DNA from: Marivirga lumbricoides
GTDB lineage: Bacteria > Bacteroidota > Bacteroidia > Cytophagales > Cyclobacteriaceae
Direction: 5' to 3'
DNA: 64,000 nucleotides
Assembly (NCBI RefSeq): GCF_014636295.1
Contig: NZ_BMEC01000003.1
Coordinates: 248,001 to 312,000, forward strand
A model generated the notes under the pieces. It was given only the letters and a program-made list of their open reading frames with translations, searched no databases and was not told the DNA's origin. The position numbers were made by a program, and so were the translations under genes. Below are positions 17,933 through 26,362 of this stretch, one piece after another (the stretch's first letter is position 1; every line of letters begins with the position of its first letter).

Positions 17933-18319
17933 TTTTTCAGGGGTGGAGCTATTTTAAGATACCGTACCTAATATTATTCATGAATGTATTCATCAACATT
18001 TAAGCGGAAAGATCCTATTCAGGCCGGGAAGCAAATTACGAACAATGTTGAAGACCCTCACCTATAAAAAGCCTGATTTACCTGTTACTCATTACCTTTC
18101 CCTGGCAACCTGATGTGGTTTGGGAAAGGTAAAAACCACAGCATCTTTTCTCCAAAACCAAAGTATCTTTTTTTTGAGAACCGTGATATGAATTGTATTC
18201 ATATCTGCTAAGCCAATTATCAAGAATTATTTTTTGAACACAACAAACGTAGGTTTGGATACATTCCTCTTTTTGTATGAGCACAACTTTGTATCATAAA
18301 TTTTTAACAGAAAAGAAAG
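17933..18319. other. Intergenic region with a compound hairpin
   Basis: No gene is supported. A 68-codon frame on the minus strand (18078-18284) is rich in cysteine and tyrosine and looks random. The region carries the hairpin at 18093-18131 and an ATACA/TGTAT dyad (18259-18278) just upstream of the NmrA-like gene. That dyad could be an operator for the AraC-type regulator of the same operon. Confidence 0.5.
18093..18131. repeat. Nested inverted repeat
   Basis: TACCTTTCCC (18093-18102) and GGGAAAGGTA (18122-18131) are exact complements. Inside them AACC (18107-18110) and GGTT (18117-18120) form a second stem around TGATGT. There is no T-run after it. It may be a leader hairpin, a protein-binding site, or a terminator for the thioesterase gene 160 bases upstream. 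Confidence 0.5.
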
Positions 18320-19297
18320 ATGAAAATAGTTGTAACAGGTTCATTAGGAAATATTAGCAAACCCTTAGTTATTCAATTGGTAAAAGAAGGTCATCAGGTA
18401 ATGGTAATCAGTAGTTGTGCGAAAAGAAAAAAAGAAATAGAAGCTTTAGGCGCTCTGTCTGCCATTGGTAAAATTGAAGATATCATTTTTTTGAAAGAAG
18501 CATTTAGTGAGCAGGATGCTGCATACTGCATGCTTCCGCCTTTCAGTTTTTTTGAAGATAAAAACCTCGACTATAAAAAAGAGGCACTGAATATTGCCAA
18601 TAATTACGTTGAAGCCATTCAAGAGGCTGGCATAAAGAAAGTAGTGCATTTAAGCAGTGTGGGTGCTGAAAAAGAAAGTGGAACGGGACTTTTGCTTTTT
18701 CACAATATTGTGGAAAATACATTGAAAAAACTGCCTGCTGATGTAGCCATCACTCACATTCGTCCTGTTTCTTTTGATTATAACTTATACGCTTTTATGG
18801 ATATGGTAAAAGGCAATGGCTTTTTAAAAGGATTTATCGGAAAAATGTTCTACTTACGCCATTATGGAATCAGTGGCTTATTAAAAGGGTATTCCGGTAT
18901 TATACTTTCCAATTATGGTGCAGATGACAAGGTAGCATGGGTTTCTCCAATAGATATTGCCTCGGCAATTGCTGAAGAATTTTCATCAGATCAAAATGGC
19001 AGAAAAATAAGATATGTAGCAAGTGAAGAACTTACATGCCAGGAAGTGGCTTCTATTCTTGGGGATGCTATAGGAAAGCCTTACCTCAAATGGGCACTCA
19101 TAAGCGATAAACAAATGACCAGTGCGATGGAACAATTTGGTGCACAAAAGCAGATAGCCTTGGATTTTACCGAAATGAATAGCACCATGCACAATGGAAG
19201 CCTGTTTGAAGATTACTATAAAAATAAACCAGCAGTTCTGGGTAAAATAAAAATGAAAGATTTTGCAAAAGAATTTGCATTAAAGTATAATGAATAA
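18320..19297 (+). CDS. NmrA-like NAD(P)-binding protein
   Basis: This 325-residue protein has a Rossmann fold of the atypical short-chain dehydrogenase group. The N-terminus MKIVVTGSLGNISKPL is a modified GxxGxxG nucleotide site, followed by the NmrA-like VKKVVHLSSVGAE-type segment (here KKVVHLSSVGAEKESG) and the FHNIVENTLKKL helix. The usual catalytic YxxxK is not clear, which is typical for NmrA-like redox sensors and quinone reductase relatives. Its stop codon overlaps the start of the AraC-type regulator by one base (TAATG), so the two form an operon. It may be a redox-linked oxidoreductase whose expression the regulator controls. Confidence 0.75.
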   Translation: MKIVVTGSLGNISKPLVIQLVKEGHQVMVISSCAKRKKEIEALGALSAIGKIEDIIFLKEAFSEQDAAYCMLPPFSFFEDKNLDYKKEALNIANNYVEAIQEAGIKKVVHLSSVGAEKESGTGLLLFHNIVENTLKKLPADVAITHIRPVSFDYNLYAFMDMVKGNGFLKGFIGKMFYLRHYGISGLLKGYSGIILSNYGADDKVAWVSPIDIASAIAEEFSSDQNGRKIRYVASEELTCQEVASILGDAIGKPYLKWALISDKQMTSAMEQFGAQKQIALDFTEMNSTMHNGSLFEDYYKNKPAVLGKIKMKDFAKEFALKYNE

Positions 19298-20208
19298 TGA
19301 AACCACATAGAATTAAATCCATAAAAGAATACTACCAGATTCTTAGTATTGCCAGCCCTAAACACCCACTCATAAGTGTTGTCTCCTTGCAAGAAATACA
19401 GCCTTATGTGAGTGAAGAAAAGGTAAACGTTGTTTTCGATTTCTATGTGATTTCACTCAAAAAAGTGTCGAAAGGAAACGTGAAATATAATTACGGCCAG
19501 CAACAATATGATTTTGATGACGGTATTTTATTTTATTTAGCACCAGGGCAGGTATTTTGTTTTCAGGCCGAGGAAGGGTTTGAAAGCAGTGGTTATATGC
19601 TACTTATTCATCCTGACTTTCTTTGGGGGGCAGCATTGGCAAAAAATATTAAGAAATATGAGTTTTTTAGTTATGCTGTAAATGAAGCTTTGTTTATTTC
19701 AGAGGAGGAAGAAAGTGTTTTGACTTCATTTATTGGAAACATTGAAAGAGAGTACCATTCACATATTGATAAGTTCACCGAAGGGATAATTATATCGCAG
19801 ATTGAATCACTTTTGAGTTATTCAGATAGATTTTATCAGAGGCAGTTTCTTACAAGGAAAATTAGCAACCACCAAATACTGGACAAGCTGGAAAAACTGC
19901 TTGATGAATGTTTCAATGATGATAACCTGATCAACAACGGACTTCCTACAGTTCAAAATTTAGCCGCTCAATTAAATACATCACCTAATTACCTCACGGG
20001 TGTACTTAAAACGCTCACAGGGCAAAGCACGCAACAACATATCCATGATAAATTAATAGAAAAGGCGAAAGAGAAACTAACTACCACAGAACTGACAGTA
20101 AGTGAAATTGCCTATTCATTAGGCTTTGAATACTCCCAATCGTTTAGCAAACTGTTTAAGAACAAAGTAAATCTTTCTCCTTTAGAGTTTAGGAGTAGTT
20201 TTAATTGA
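19297..20208 (+). CDS. AraC family transcriptional regulator
   Basis: This 303-residue protein has an N-terminal cupin-like sensing region (DFYVISLKKVSKGNVKYNYGQQQYDFDDG and FYLAPGQVF) and a C-terminal AraC double helix-turn-helix from about residue 195. The first helix-turn-helix includes VQNLAAQLNTSPNYLTGVLK; the second is VSEIAYSLGFEYSQSFSKLFKNKVNLSPLEFR. It starts on the last base of the preceding NmrA-like gene. By family habit it probably activates or represses its own operon and perhaps nearby genes in response to a small molecule. Confidence 0.85.
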   Translation: MKPHRIKSIKEYYQILSIASPKHPLISVVSLQEIQPYVSEEKVNVVFDFYVISLKKVSKGNVKYNYGQQQYDFDDGILFYLAPGQVFCFQAEEGFESSGYMLLIHPDFLWGAALAKNIKKYEFFSYAVNEALFISEEEESVLTSFIGNIEREYHSHIDKFTEGIIISQIESLLSYSDRFYQRQFLTRKISNHQILDKLEKLLDECFNDDNLINNGLPTVQNLAAQLNTSPNYLTGVLKTLTGQSTQQHIHDKLIEKAKEKLTTTELTVSEIAYSLGFEYSQSFSKLFKNKVNLSPLEFRSSFN

Positions 20209-20262
20209 AAAGCAAATATATGGATAATATTAGTATTGAAATATTCTATACTTAGCTCCACC

Positions 20263-20294
20263 TTGATTTTACTTTTGCCATCTTACTACTTTTG
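20263..20294 (+). promoter_or_regulatory. Candidate promoter of the WYL regulator gene
   Basis: TACTTTTG (20287-20294) matches TAnnTTTG, and a TTG at 20263-20265 lies 21 bases upstream. The ATG of the frameshifted regulator is 58 bases further on. Confidence 0.4.
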
Positions 20295-20351
20295 CAGCTT
20301 ATTGTACTAATTAAATTATGATGTTCTCAAATCAAACCAGTACTACCCGCT

Positions 20352-21046
20352 ATGAATAACAATGATACCTCGCGGCTTTCCAGATTAGCTGCTATTCTTA
20401 CGCAACTGCAAACCAAGCGGCTACTTACAGCTACCGCGGACTGGCAGATAAATTTAATGTGAGTATAAGAACCATTTACCGCGACATTAGGGCGCTGGAA
20501 CAGGCAGGTGTGCCAATAGTTACTGAAGAAGGTAAAGGCTATTCTCTTATGGAAGGATATAAAGTTCCACCTGTTATGTTTTCGGAGAGTCAGGCAAATG
20601 CCTTAATTCTCGCAGAACAACTAGTACTGAAAAATAAGGATACGTCTTTTATTAAAGACTATACTGAAGCAATAGAAAAAATAAAAGCAGTGCTTAGGCA
20701 ATCGGAGAAAGACAAAGCCAACCTTTTGGCCGACCGCACCCGATTTGAACAAAACATTAACAGGGAGAGAAATAGCAATAATATTTCACAGCTACAATAC
20801 GCCCTTACCAACTTTCTTTTAGTTCGAATTGATTACACAAACGAGCAGAACAAAACTTCCCAAAGAATTATAGAGCCATTTTCATTAATCAGCACCACAG
20901 AAAACTGGCTTTTAATTGCATGGTGTCACGTAAGAAAAGAGTTTAGGTACTTCCGGCTGGATAGAATAGCCAAAATGGAGACAATGGCTGAGAAGTTTAA
21001 ACCACATAAAATGACCTTGCAGGAATATTTTGATAAATATTATTAA
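20352..21046 (+). pseudogene. WYL-domain DeoR-type regulator, frameshifted in the helix-turn-helix
   Basis: From ATG 20352 the frame encodes a typical HTH_11 start (SRLSRLAAILTQLQTKRLLTAT) but hits TGA at 20460. The next frame continues with LADKFNVSIRTIYRDIRALEQAG and a complete WYL domain ending at 21046. Joining the two between about 20437 and 20445 restores one protein of about 230 residues, the normal family size. The data fit the loss of one base, or gain of two, near GCTACCGCGGACTGG. Either the gene is broken or the sequence has an error. If only the downstream GTG at 20459 were used, the product would lack half of its DNA-binding domain. WYL proteins sense ligands or nucleic acid and regulate adjacent genes. 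Confidence 0.75.
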
Positions 21047-21060
21047 GCTTTTTCAACCCC

Positions 21061-21075
21061 TGACATAAGGCTGTC
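21061..21075. promoter_or_regulatory. Dyad TGACA-N6-TGTC before the RidA-like gene
   Basis: TGACA (21061-21065) and TGTC (21072-21075) form an inverted repeat 15 bases after the WYL regulator stop and 49 bases before the next start codon. The position suits an operator for the adjacent WYL regulator. This is an inference from position and symmetry only. Confidence 0.35.
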
Positions 21076-21123
21076 GCAGTCCCACTTCATCTTTGTTGTA
21101 TCATAATTAAATCAGTAATAAAG

Positions 21124-21516
21124 ATGGAAAAGAAATCATTCGACCCATGGGCATGGGGCAAAAACACCAATTCAGTACAAGCAGTGGAAGTTAAAAGTGT
21201 AGCTGGAACCTTATATTGTTCAGGCCAGGTTGCTATTGGTGCTACTGGAGTACCTAGTAATGCTGATATAAGAACGCAACTTATACAAACAATCTCTAAT
21301 TTAGAACAATTGATCAGTGAGTCTGGCTATGAATGTAAAAATATTGTAAGGCTAAATATTTATACCACCTCTACCCAGGATTTTTTCAGCAATTGTATGG
21401 ATGTTTATGTGCCTTTCCTGAAAAAATACAACATAGAGCAAGCTACTACTCTGCTTGAAGTAAAAGCACTTTTTGCTACTTTAACAGTAGAGCTTGAAGC
21501 AACAGTGGTAAAGTAA
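21124..21516 (+). CDS. RidA/YjgF family protein
   Basis: This 130-residue protein belongs to the RidA-like (Rid) group. Recognisable parts are LYCSGQVAIGATGVPSNADIRTQ, the helix TISNLEQLISESGYECKNIVRLNIYTT, and the end TTLLEVKALFATLTVELEATVV. RidA proteins form trimers that hydrolyse reactive imines or enamines. The arginine typical of catalytic RidA near the C-terminal strand (R105 in E. coli) is not evident here; the corresponding segment reads LLEVKALF, so it may belong to a non-deaminase subgroup. The next decayed gene begins on the base after its stop codon. Confidence 0.8.
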   Translation: MEKKSFDPWAWGKNTNSVQAVEVKSVAGTLYCSGQVAIGATGVPSNADIRTQLIQTISNLEQLISESGYECKNIVRLNIYTTSTQDFFSNCMDVYVPFLKKYNIEQATTLLEVKALFATLTVELEATVVK

Positions 21517-21931
21517 ATGCAGTAACAAGAGATAGAAGTATTTTATCCGGCAAGCCGTATAGCATGGAGGAAATGGTTGGAGAAAACCACCATTCCCAAC
21601 AAGGCTGTATGGCTTGTTTTTTATAAGAAGAAACCAGCAAAATATACCATCAACTGGGAGCAGGCTGTGGAGGAAGCACTTTGCTTAGATTGGATTGAAA
21701 GTAAGAAAGCAATTGTAGAAGAGGATAAAAGAAGCCTACAAAGTATCTCATGTATTTGGTGTAAAGCAATTGATGGCGGAAGAGGATTATGAAACAGCTA
21801 CGGGCTTTATTACATTTACTGAGCAAGACGGAACCGAAACGCGCTTTGGGTATTGCGATATCTGGCGGTTTAAAGAAGGGGAAATAGAAGAACTTACCAC
21901 CTTTGTGATTAGGCTTACTGTTGATTATTAA
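21517..21931 (+). pseudogene. Chimeric relic: YdeI-family 5' part joined to NTF2-like 3' part
   Basis: The ATG at 21517 directly follows the RidA stop, but codon 3 is TAA (21523). After that stop the same frame reads IEVFYPASRIAWRKWLEK, NKAVWLVFYKKKPAKYTINW and EQAVEEALCLDWIESKK, a clear match to the start of the YdeI/OmpD-associated (bacteriocin-protection) family, ending at 21792. In another frame, from about 21725 to TAA 21929-21931, the sequence reads GVKQLMAEEDYETATGF, then TRFGYCDIWRFKEGEIEELT. That matches the C-terminal half of SnoaL/NTF2-like proteins. A deletion near 21715-21730 seems to have fused two genes, with a nonsense codon added. No functional product is expected. Confidence 0.7.
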
Positions 21932-22026
21932 AAAATGTATGTGTGAAGGATTGTTGATCTCCTTTCCACATAATAACTACTTTAATGTATTTTTAGCTGT
22001 AAATAGGGATTAATACCATGCTTAAC

Positions 22027-22057
22027 TTTGTCTTTAATGAAAAAGTAAATAAATTTG
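22027..22057 (+). promoter_or_regulatory. Consensus Bacteroidota promoter of the DoxX gene
   Basis: TTTG (22027-22030), 19 bases, then TAAATTTG (22050-22057) is an exact match to the Bacteroidota primary-sigma consensus. The ATG of the DoxX gene follows 28 bases later. Confidence 0.65.
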
Positions 22058-22085
22058 AATCGTTTACGACTTAATTTTAAGCGAT

Positions 22086-22517
22086 ATGGCAAAGACTAAT
22101 CTATTTCAGAAAATAATGAAAGTTGTGCTGGGCAGTTTTATGGTTCTGGCAGGTATTGGTCACCTTACTTTTCAAAGGGAAGAGTTTCAGGCACAAGTAC
22201 CAAGGTGGTTGCCTTCTGATCCGGGATTTATGGATTTTGTAGTCATTTCTTCAGGAATTGTGGAGATTTGCTTTGGTCTGGCCATGATCTTCCTCTGGAA
22301 ACATCAGGTTAAAGTGGGGATAGTGTTGGCTATTTTTTATATACTGATTTTTCCCGGCAATATTTCTCAATATACCAATGAATTAGATGGTTTTGGTTTG
22401 GATACAGATAGAAAGCGATTAATCCGTTTATTTTTTCAACCAGTGCTTATTTTATGGGCGCTTTGGTCAACCGGTGCGTTAAAATACTTGTTAAACCGAA
22501 AGAAAGGCTCTTCCTGA
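22086..22517 (+). CDS. DoxX-like membrane protein
   Basis: This 143-residue inner-membrane protein has four predicted helices: residues 10-28 (MKVVLGSFMVLAGIGHL), 48-68 (FMDFVVISSGIVEICFGLAMIF), 74-92 (VGIVLAIFYILIFPGNI) and 115-133. The GIGHLxF and FPGNI segments are typical of DoxX/DoxD-like proteins. Members of this family take part in quinone-linked redox or stress responses, but the reaction of this subgroup is not known. It has its own consensus promoter and a hairpin around its stop codon, so it is a single-gene unit. Confidence 0.8.
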   Translation: MAKTNLFQKIMKVVLGSFMVLAGIGHLTFQREEFQAQVPRWLPSDPGFMDFVVISSGIVEICFGLAMIFLWKHQVKVGIVLAIFYILIFPGNISQYTNELDGFGLDTDRKRLIRLFFQPVLILWALWSTGALKYLLNRKKGSS

Positions 22518-22536
22518 TTTCTGCAAGAGCTCTTTT
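22503..22536 (+). terminator. Candidate terminator overlapping the end of the DoxX gene
   Basis: GGCTCTT and AAGAGC pair across a 12-base loop that contains the stop codon, and the downstream side continues into CTCTTTT. The stem is short and the T-run is brief, so this is moderate evidence. Confidence 0.4.
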
Positions 22537-22622
22537 AGTTAATGATTGAAATGAATGATTTATAGCAGAGTGTTTCCATAATAAATAGTAGGTAAGTTCT
22601 GCTTTTAAAATAAAAAACAGAT

Positions 22623-23105
22623 ATGAATTTTTACGATTTTGAAGCTCAAAAGCTTAATGGCAATAAGGTAGATATGAGTGAGTATAAAGGGAAAACTGTG
22701 GTAGTAGTCAATACTGCCAGCAAATGTGGTCTTACTCCTCAATATGAAGGACTTGAAAAGCTGTACCAAAAATACAAGGAAAAGGATTTAGTAATTCTCG
22801 GTTTTCCCTGCAATCAATTTGCTAACCAGGAGGCAGGCACATCGGATGAAATACAGGAATTTTGTCAGGTAAACTATGGAGTGAGCTTCCCTATGTTTGA
22901 GAAGGTAGATGTAAATGGAAAAGATGCTCATCCTTTGTTTAAATTTTTAAAATCGAAACTTTCAAGAGGATTTTTTGGTAGTAGAATAAAATGGAATTTT
23001 ACGAAATTTGTGATTGATAAAAATGGCAATCCGGTAAAAAGATTTTCTCCTACCACTAAACCGGAAAAAATGGAGAAAACCATTCTAGAAACCCTCAACA
23101 TATGA
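22623..23105 (+). CDS. Glutathione peroxidase family protein
   Basis: This 160-residue thiol peroxidase has the full active site: Cys35 in [12 protein letters not shown], Gln65 in GFPCNQF, and Trp124-Asn125 in KWNFTKF. Cysteine replaces the selenocysteine of animal enzymes, as is normal in bacteria. Cys63 (FPCNQF) and Cys81 are further cysteines. Bacterial members usually reduce hydroperoxides with thioredoxin. No signal peptide is present. The stop codon overlaps the start of an OhrR-like regulator by four bases (ATGA), so the two are translated together and peroxide-responsive control is likely. Confidence 0.9.
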   Translation: MNFYDFEAQKLNGNKVDMSEYKGKTVVVVNTASKCGLTPQYEGLEKLYQKYKEKDLVILGFPCNQFANQEAGTSDEIQEFCQVNYGVSFPMFEKVDVNGKDAHPLFKFLKSKLSRGFFGSRIKWNFTKFVIDKNGNPVKRFSPTTKPEKMEKTILETLNI

Positions 23106-23569
23106 AAGACAAATTTGCGCTGCTCTATTTAGAAAACCAATTATGCTTTCCCCTATATGCGGCTTCGCGCCTCACAACTAAAATTTATACACCTTATCTT
23201 GATAAAATGGGGATCACCTACCCCCAGTACCTGGTTTTGATGGTACTTTGGCAATATGATGAGCAAAGTGTGAATACTATTGGGAAAAGGTTATATCTGG
23301 AATCCAACACCTTAACACCTTTATTGAAACGGCTGGAACAAAAGGAACTGATTCAAAGAAACAGATCTAAGAAGGACGAGCGCACGGTTTTGATATCTCT
23401 GACAAAAAAGGGTAAAAATTTAAAAGAAGAAGCATTATCTATTCCTGAGTCAATTATTGAATCTTTTCAGGGTGAAACGGTTACTCAGGAAGAAATAGAG
23501 ACTTTTCAAAATACATTATCCAAATTAGTAGATCTCCTTAACAAGAAAACCGGAGGCAAAATAGAGTAG
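23102..23569 (+). CDS. MarR family regulator, OhrR-like
   Basis: This 155-residue winged-helix protein has Cys15 in [14 protein letters not shown], the same position and context as the redox-sensing cysteine of OhrR repressors. The DNA-binding part includes [23 protein letters not shown] and the wing [14 protein letters not shown]. Oxidation of Cys15 by organic hydroperoxides would release DNA. It overlaps the glutathione peroxidase gene by four bases and probably represses that operon. No clear OhrR-type inverted repeat was found upstream of the peroxidase gene by eye. Confidence 0.85.
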   Translation: MKDKFALLYLENQLCFPLYAASRLTTKIYTPYLDKMGITYPQYLVLMVLWQYDEQSVNTIGKRLYLESNTLTPLLKRLEQKELIQRNRSKKDERTVLISLTKKGKNLKEEALSIPESIIESFQGETVTQEEIETFQNTLSKLVDLLNKKTGGKIE

Positions 23570-23683
23570 ATAGAGGAATTCTGTATGTAAGCGATGAAAT
23601 TTCCTGATAATATGGCGCTATTACCAATTTAGCTCAACTAATTTTTCTTATTGGGGTTAAAGCGGTTAACATTAGTTAATAGT

Positions 23684-23941
23684 ATGCAATCCGATACCCT
23701 TCAAAAATTTATTTTTATTTGCAGTGCCAAAAGTTGTAGTAAAAATGGCAGTGAGGAAGTAAAATCTGCTCTTAAGGCTTATATCAAATCAAATGGTCTT
23801 AAAAAAGAAGCGCTTATTGTAAAAACCAAATGTATGGATTTTTGCAAATCCGGACCTAATGTGGTCTCCAATGGACAATTATATCACAAAGTGAGTGTAA
23901 AAGAAGCAAAAGAAATTCTGCGTGAATTACTGCGGGATTAA
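23684..23941 (+). CDS. Thioredoxin-like [2Fe-2S] ferredoxin-type protein
   Basis: I choose ATG 23684, giving 85 residues; an upstream TTG at 23651 would add eleven residues without family likeness. The sequence has four cysteines in the spacing of the thioredoxin-fold ferredoxin family: ICSAKSCSKNGS near the start, then TKCMDFCKSGPNVV. These normally bind one [2Fe-2S] cluster. It would serve as a small electron carrier in the cytosol. The first pair is CxxxxC rather than the longer spacing of NuoE. It stands alone after the OhrR-like gene, before the MFS gene. Confidence 0.75.
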   Translation: MQSDTLQKFIFICSAKSCSKNGSEEVKSALKAYIKSNGLKKEALIVKTKCMDFCKSGPNVVSNGQLYHKVSVKEAKEILRELLRD

Positions 23942-24014
23942 ATTGAATAGCTTCATTACAGACCTTTTCCGCCTATAAAACATTTCCAAAATAACTTAAG
24001 TAGCATATTTCTGT

Positions 24015-24022
24015 TAATTTTG
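24015..24022 (+). promoter_or_regulatory. -7 box before the MFS transporter gene
   Basis: TAATTTTG matches TAnnTTTG, 16 bases before the ATG at 24039. No convincing -33 element is seen, so this is weak support. Confidence 0.3.
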
Positions 24023-24038
24023 TTCAGAATAATTGAAA

Positions 24039-25226
24039 ATGAATAAAGCACCACTCTACACCAGGGATTTCCTTCTCCATTGTTTCAGCTATCTCATAAT
24101 GGCTGTTTCTTTTTACTTTTTACTACCCACTTTACCTACTTTTGTTACAGATGTTTTGGGTGAAGATGCAGATAAAGTAGGCTATATAATAGGTATTTAT
24201 GCGCTTTCAGCTTTGTTGATCAGGCCAATTAGTGGCTACTTATTTGATAAATATGGAAGAAGAAATCTCTTTCTGTTTGCTATGTTCTTATATGCGATCA
24301 TCATGGCTTCTTATGGTCTGGCAGCTTCCTTCGGTTTCCTGCTTTTCTTAAGATTGCTCAATGGTGGTATTTGGGGCGTGGTTACTACCGGTGGAGGCAC
24401 AATTACTTCTGATATAGTGCCTGAAACCAGAAGAGGAGAGGGGATTGGAATTTTTGGATTATCTATGACATTAAGCATGGCTGTAGGGCCACTGATTGGT
24501 TTGCAAATATTAAAGAATACAGGTAGCTATCAAGTGCTTTTTATTACTGCTGGAATTCTTTGTTTTATCGCAGTTTGTATGTCCTTTTTTGTGAACCATC
24601 CTAAAGTTAGCAACAGGAAAAATAAGCTGGAATGGGCCAATGTATTTGAACCTAACGTGGTGAAGGTATCCATGATCATGCTATTTCTAGCATTGCCATT
24701 TGCCGGAGTCATGTCATTCATAACACTTTATGCTAAGGAATTATCTATAGAAAACACAGGACTGTTTTTCTTGATTTATGCAGCGGGTGTAAGCATTATT
24801 CGTCCGCTTACAGGGAAAATGATGGATAAAAGCGGGCCAGGTTTTGTAATGGGTTTAAGCTTTACGGGTACAGTGTGCGGACTAATACTTTTATCGCAAA
24901 GTACGGCCCTTACAGGTTTTTTAATAGCAGCTTTTGTTTTAGGCTTTGGAAATGGAATTGTAATGCCAACCCTTCAAACCATGGTTATCAACATGGTGAG
25001 ACCACAAAAAAGAGGCGTGGCAACCAGTACTTTTTTCTCTGCAATTGATTTAGGTATAGGAATCGGAGCCTTTTTATTAGGAAATATCGCAGAAATTTTT
25101 TCTCTTTCGCAGATGTACCTGTTTTGTGCTTTAAGTACACTGGTACCGATGACATTATTTTATGGCATTACATTGAAAGATTATACTAAAAAGATTAAAG
25201 TACTAAACGCCAAAACCCATGCCTGA
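24039..25226 (+). CDS. MFS transporter
   Basis: This is a 12-helix permease of about 395 residues. I use ATG 24039 (MNKAPLYTRDF), two codons after a TTG. The loop between helices 2 and 3 carries the MFS signature as SGYLFDKYGRRNLF, repeated in weaker form as TGKMMDKSGPGFV in the second half. The region LRLLNGGIWGVVTTGGG and ETRRGEGIGIFGLS are typical of drug or metabolite efflux carriers. The last codons overlap the aminotransferase gene by eight bases, so the two are in one operon. The substrate may be an amino acid-like molecule made or used by that enzyme, which is only an inference. Confidence 0.85.
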   Translation: MNKAPLYTRDFLLHCFSYLIMAVSFYFLLPTLPTFVTDVLGEDADKVGYIIGIYALSALLIRPISGYLFDKYGRRNLFLFAMFLYAIIMASYGLAASFGFLLFLRLLNGGIWGVVTTGGGTITSDIVPETRRGEGIGIFGLSMTLSMAVGPLIGLQILKNTGSYQVLFITAGILCFIAVCMSFFVNHPKVSNRKNKLEWANVFEPNVVKVSMIMLFLALPFAGVMSFITLYAKELSIENTGLFFLIYAAGVSIIRPLTGKMMDKSGPGFVMGLSFTGTVCGLILLSQSTALTGFLIAAFVLGFGNGIVMPTLQTMVINMVRPQKRGVATSTFFSAIDLGIGIGAFLLGNIAEIFSLSQMYLFCALSTLVPMTLFYGITLKDYTKKIKVLNAKTHA

Positions 25227-26301
25227 TTTGTATTTTACCCCCGGCCCCACAGCATTGTATTTTACCGCTGAAGAGCACATTAAAACAGCCCTCAAAACAG
25301 GTGTGGTAAACACCTCGCACCGGGGGCAGCAGTTTAAGGATATTTACAAAGCATGTGCTGATAACCTTAAACTATTAATGGAAATTCCAGACAGTTTTCA
25401 TGTGCTGATCACTTCTTCTGCCAATGAAGCCTGGGAAAGAATTATTCAGAATTGTGTAAGGTCCGATAGCTATCATATCAGCAATGGTCCTTTTGCTTCA
25501 CGTATTGAAAAAATAGCTTCACAGTTGCAAAAGAATACACATAACCTGAAGGTACAAGATGGAAAGGTGCCTTCTCTTGAAGAGATTAAAGTGCCTGAAG
25601 CTGCAGAAATAATTACTATTTGCCTGAATGAGTCAGGTACCGGAGCAGCTTTTCCTTTGCAGCTGATTGAAGAATTGAGGAATAAATATCCTGATAAACT
25701 GATGGCTATAGATGGTGTTTCTGCATTGCCAGTGGTACCTGTTGATTTCAATTCTATTGATACAATTTACTTTTCTGTACAAAAAGCTTTCGGGCTACCA
25801 GCTGGTTTAGGCATCTGGATTGTGAATGATAGATGTGTTGAAAAAGCACAGAAACTAGCTGCTGAAGGAGTAATGATAGGCTCTTACCATCAATTACCGG
25901 AAATGGTAGAAAAAGCTGCTGAATACCAAACACTTGAAACGCCAAATATTCTGGGAATCTTCACGCTGGCAAAAGTAGCGGAGGATATGCTTACAAAAGG
26001 CATCCTGGCCATCAGAAGGGAGATTGATTATAAAGCAGCTATTCTCAATATTGCTGTAGAGGAACATCCTCAGATGGAACATTTTGTAAAGGAAGCAAAT
26101 GTGCGCTCTAAAACAGTTTCGGTTATTAAAACTGATTTTGAGAATACTCAATTAATTAAGTATTTAAAGGAGAAGCATATTCATATTGGTACAGGGTACG
26201 GGAAATATAAGCCCGAGCATATCCGTATAGCCAACTTCCCGACACATTCCAAGGAGCAGATGGAAATGCTTGTAGATTTAATAACTGCTTACAGAGGTTA
26301 A
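25219..26301 (+). CDS. Class V aminotransferase, phosphoserine/serine-pyruvate type
   Basis: This 360-residue PLP enzyme has NTSHRGQQF (31-39), close to the SHRG motif of phosphoserine aminotransferase. It also has ANEAWE near the phosphate site, Asp165 in AIDGVSALP and the PLP lysine Lys189 in FSVQKAFGLPAG. Fold-type I class V enzymes transfer amino groups between amino and keto acids. SerC is the closest role by motif, but no serA gene lies nearby and the MFS partner suggests it might serve another pathway. The start overlaps the MFS gene by eight bases. Confidence 0.8.
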   Translation: MPDLYFTPGPTALYFTAEEHIKTALKTGVVNTSHRGQQFKDIYKACADNLKLLMEIPDSFHVLITSSANEAWERIIQNCVRSDSYHISNGPFASRIEKIASQLQKNTHNLKVQDGKVPSLEEIKVPEAAEIITICLNESGTGAAFPLQLIEELRNKYPDKLMAIDGVSALPVVPVDFNSIDTIYFSVQKAFGLPAGLGIWIVNDRCVEKAQKLAAEGVMIGSYHQLPEMVEKAAEYQTLETPNILGIFTLAKVAEDMLTKGILAIRREIDYKAAILNIAVEEHPQMEHFVKEANVRSKTVSVIKTDFENTQLIKYLKEKHIHIGTGYGKYKPEHIRIANFPTHSKEQMEMLVDLITAYRG

Positions 26302-26362
26302 GAAACAATTAGTTCAATAATAAAATAACACAATTAATTAAGACTTTATAACATGATTTCTG

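Noticed and set aside
18078-18284. 68-codon minus-strand frame
   Set aside because: Unusual composition rich in Cys, Tyr and Ser, contains the hairpin, and has no family likeness.
20437-20462. Programmed frameshifting in the WYL regulator
   Set aside because: No slippery heptamer or downstream pseudoknot is visible around the shift; a mutation or sequencing error is more likely.
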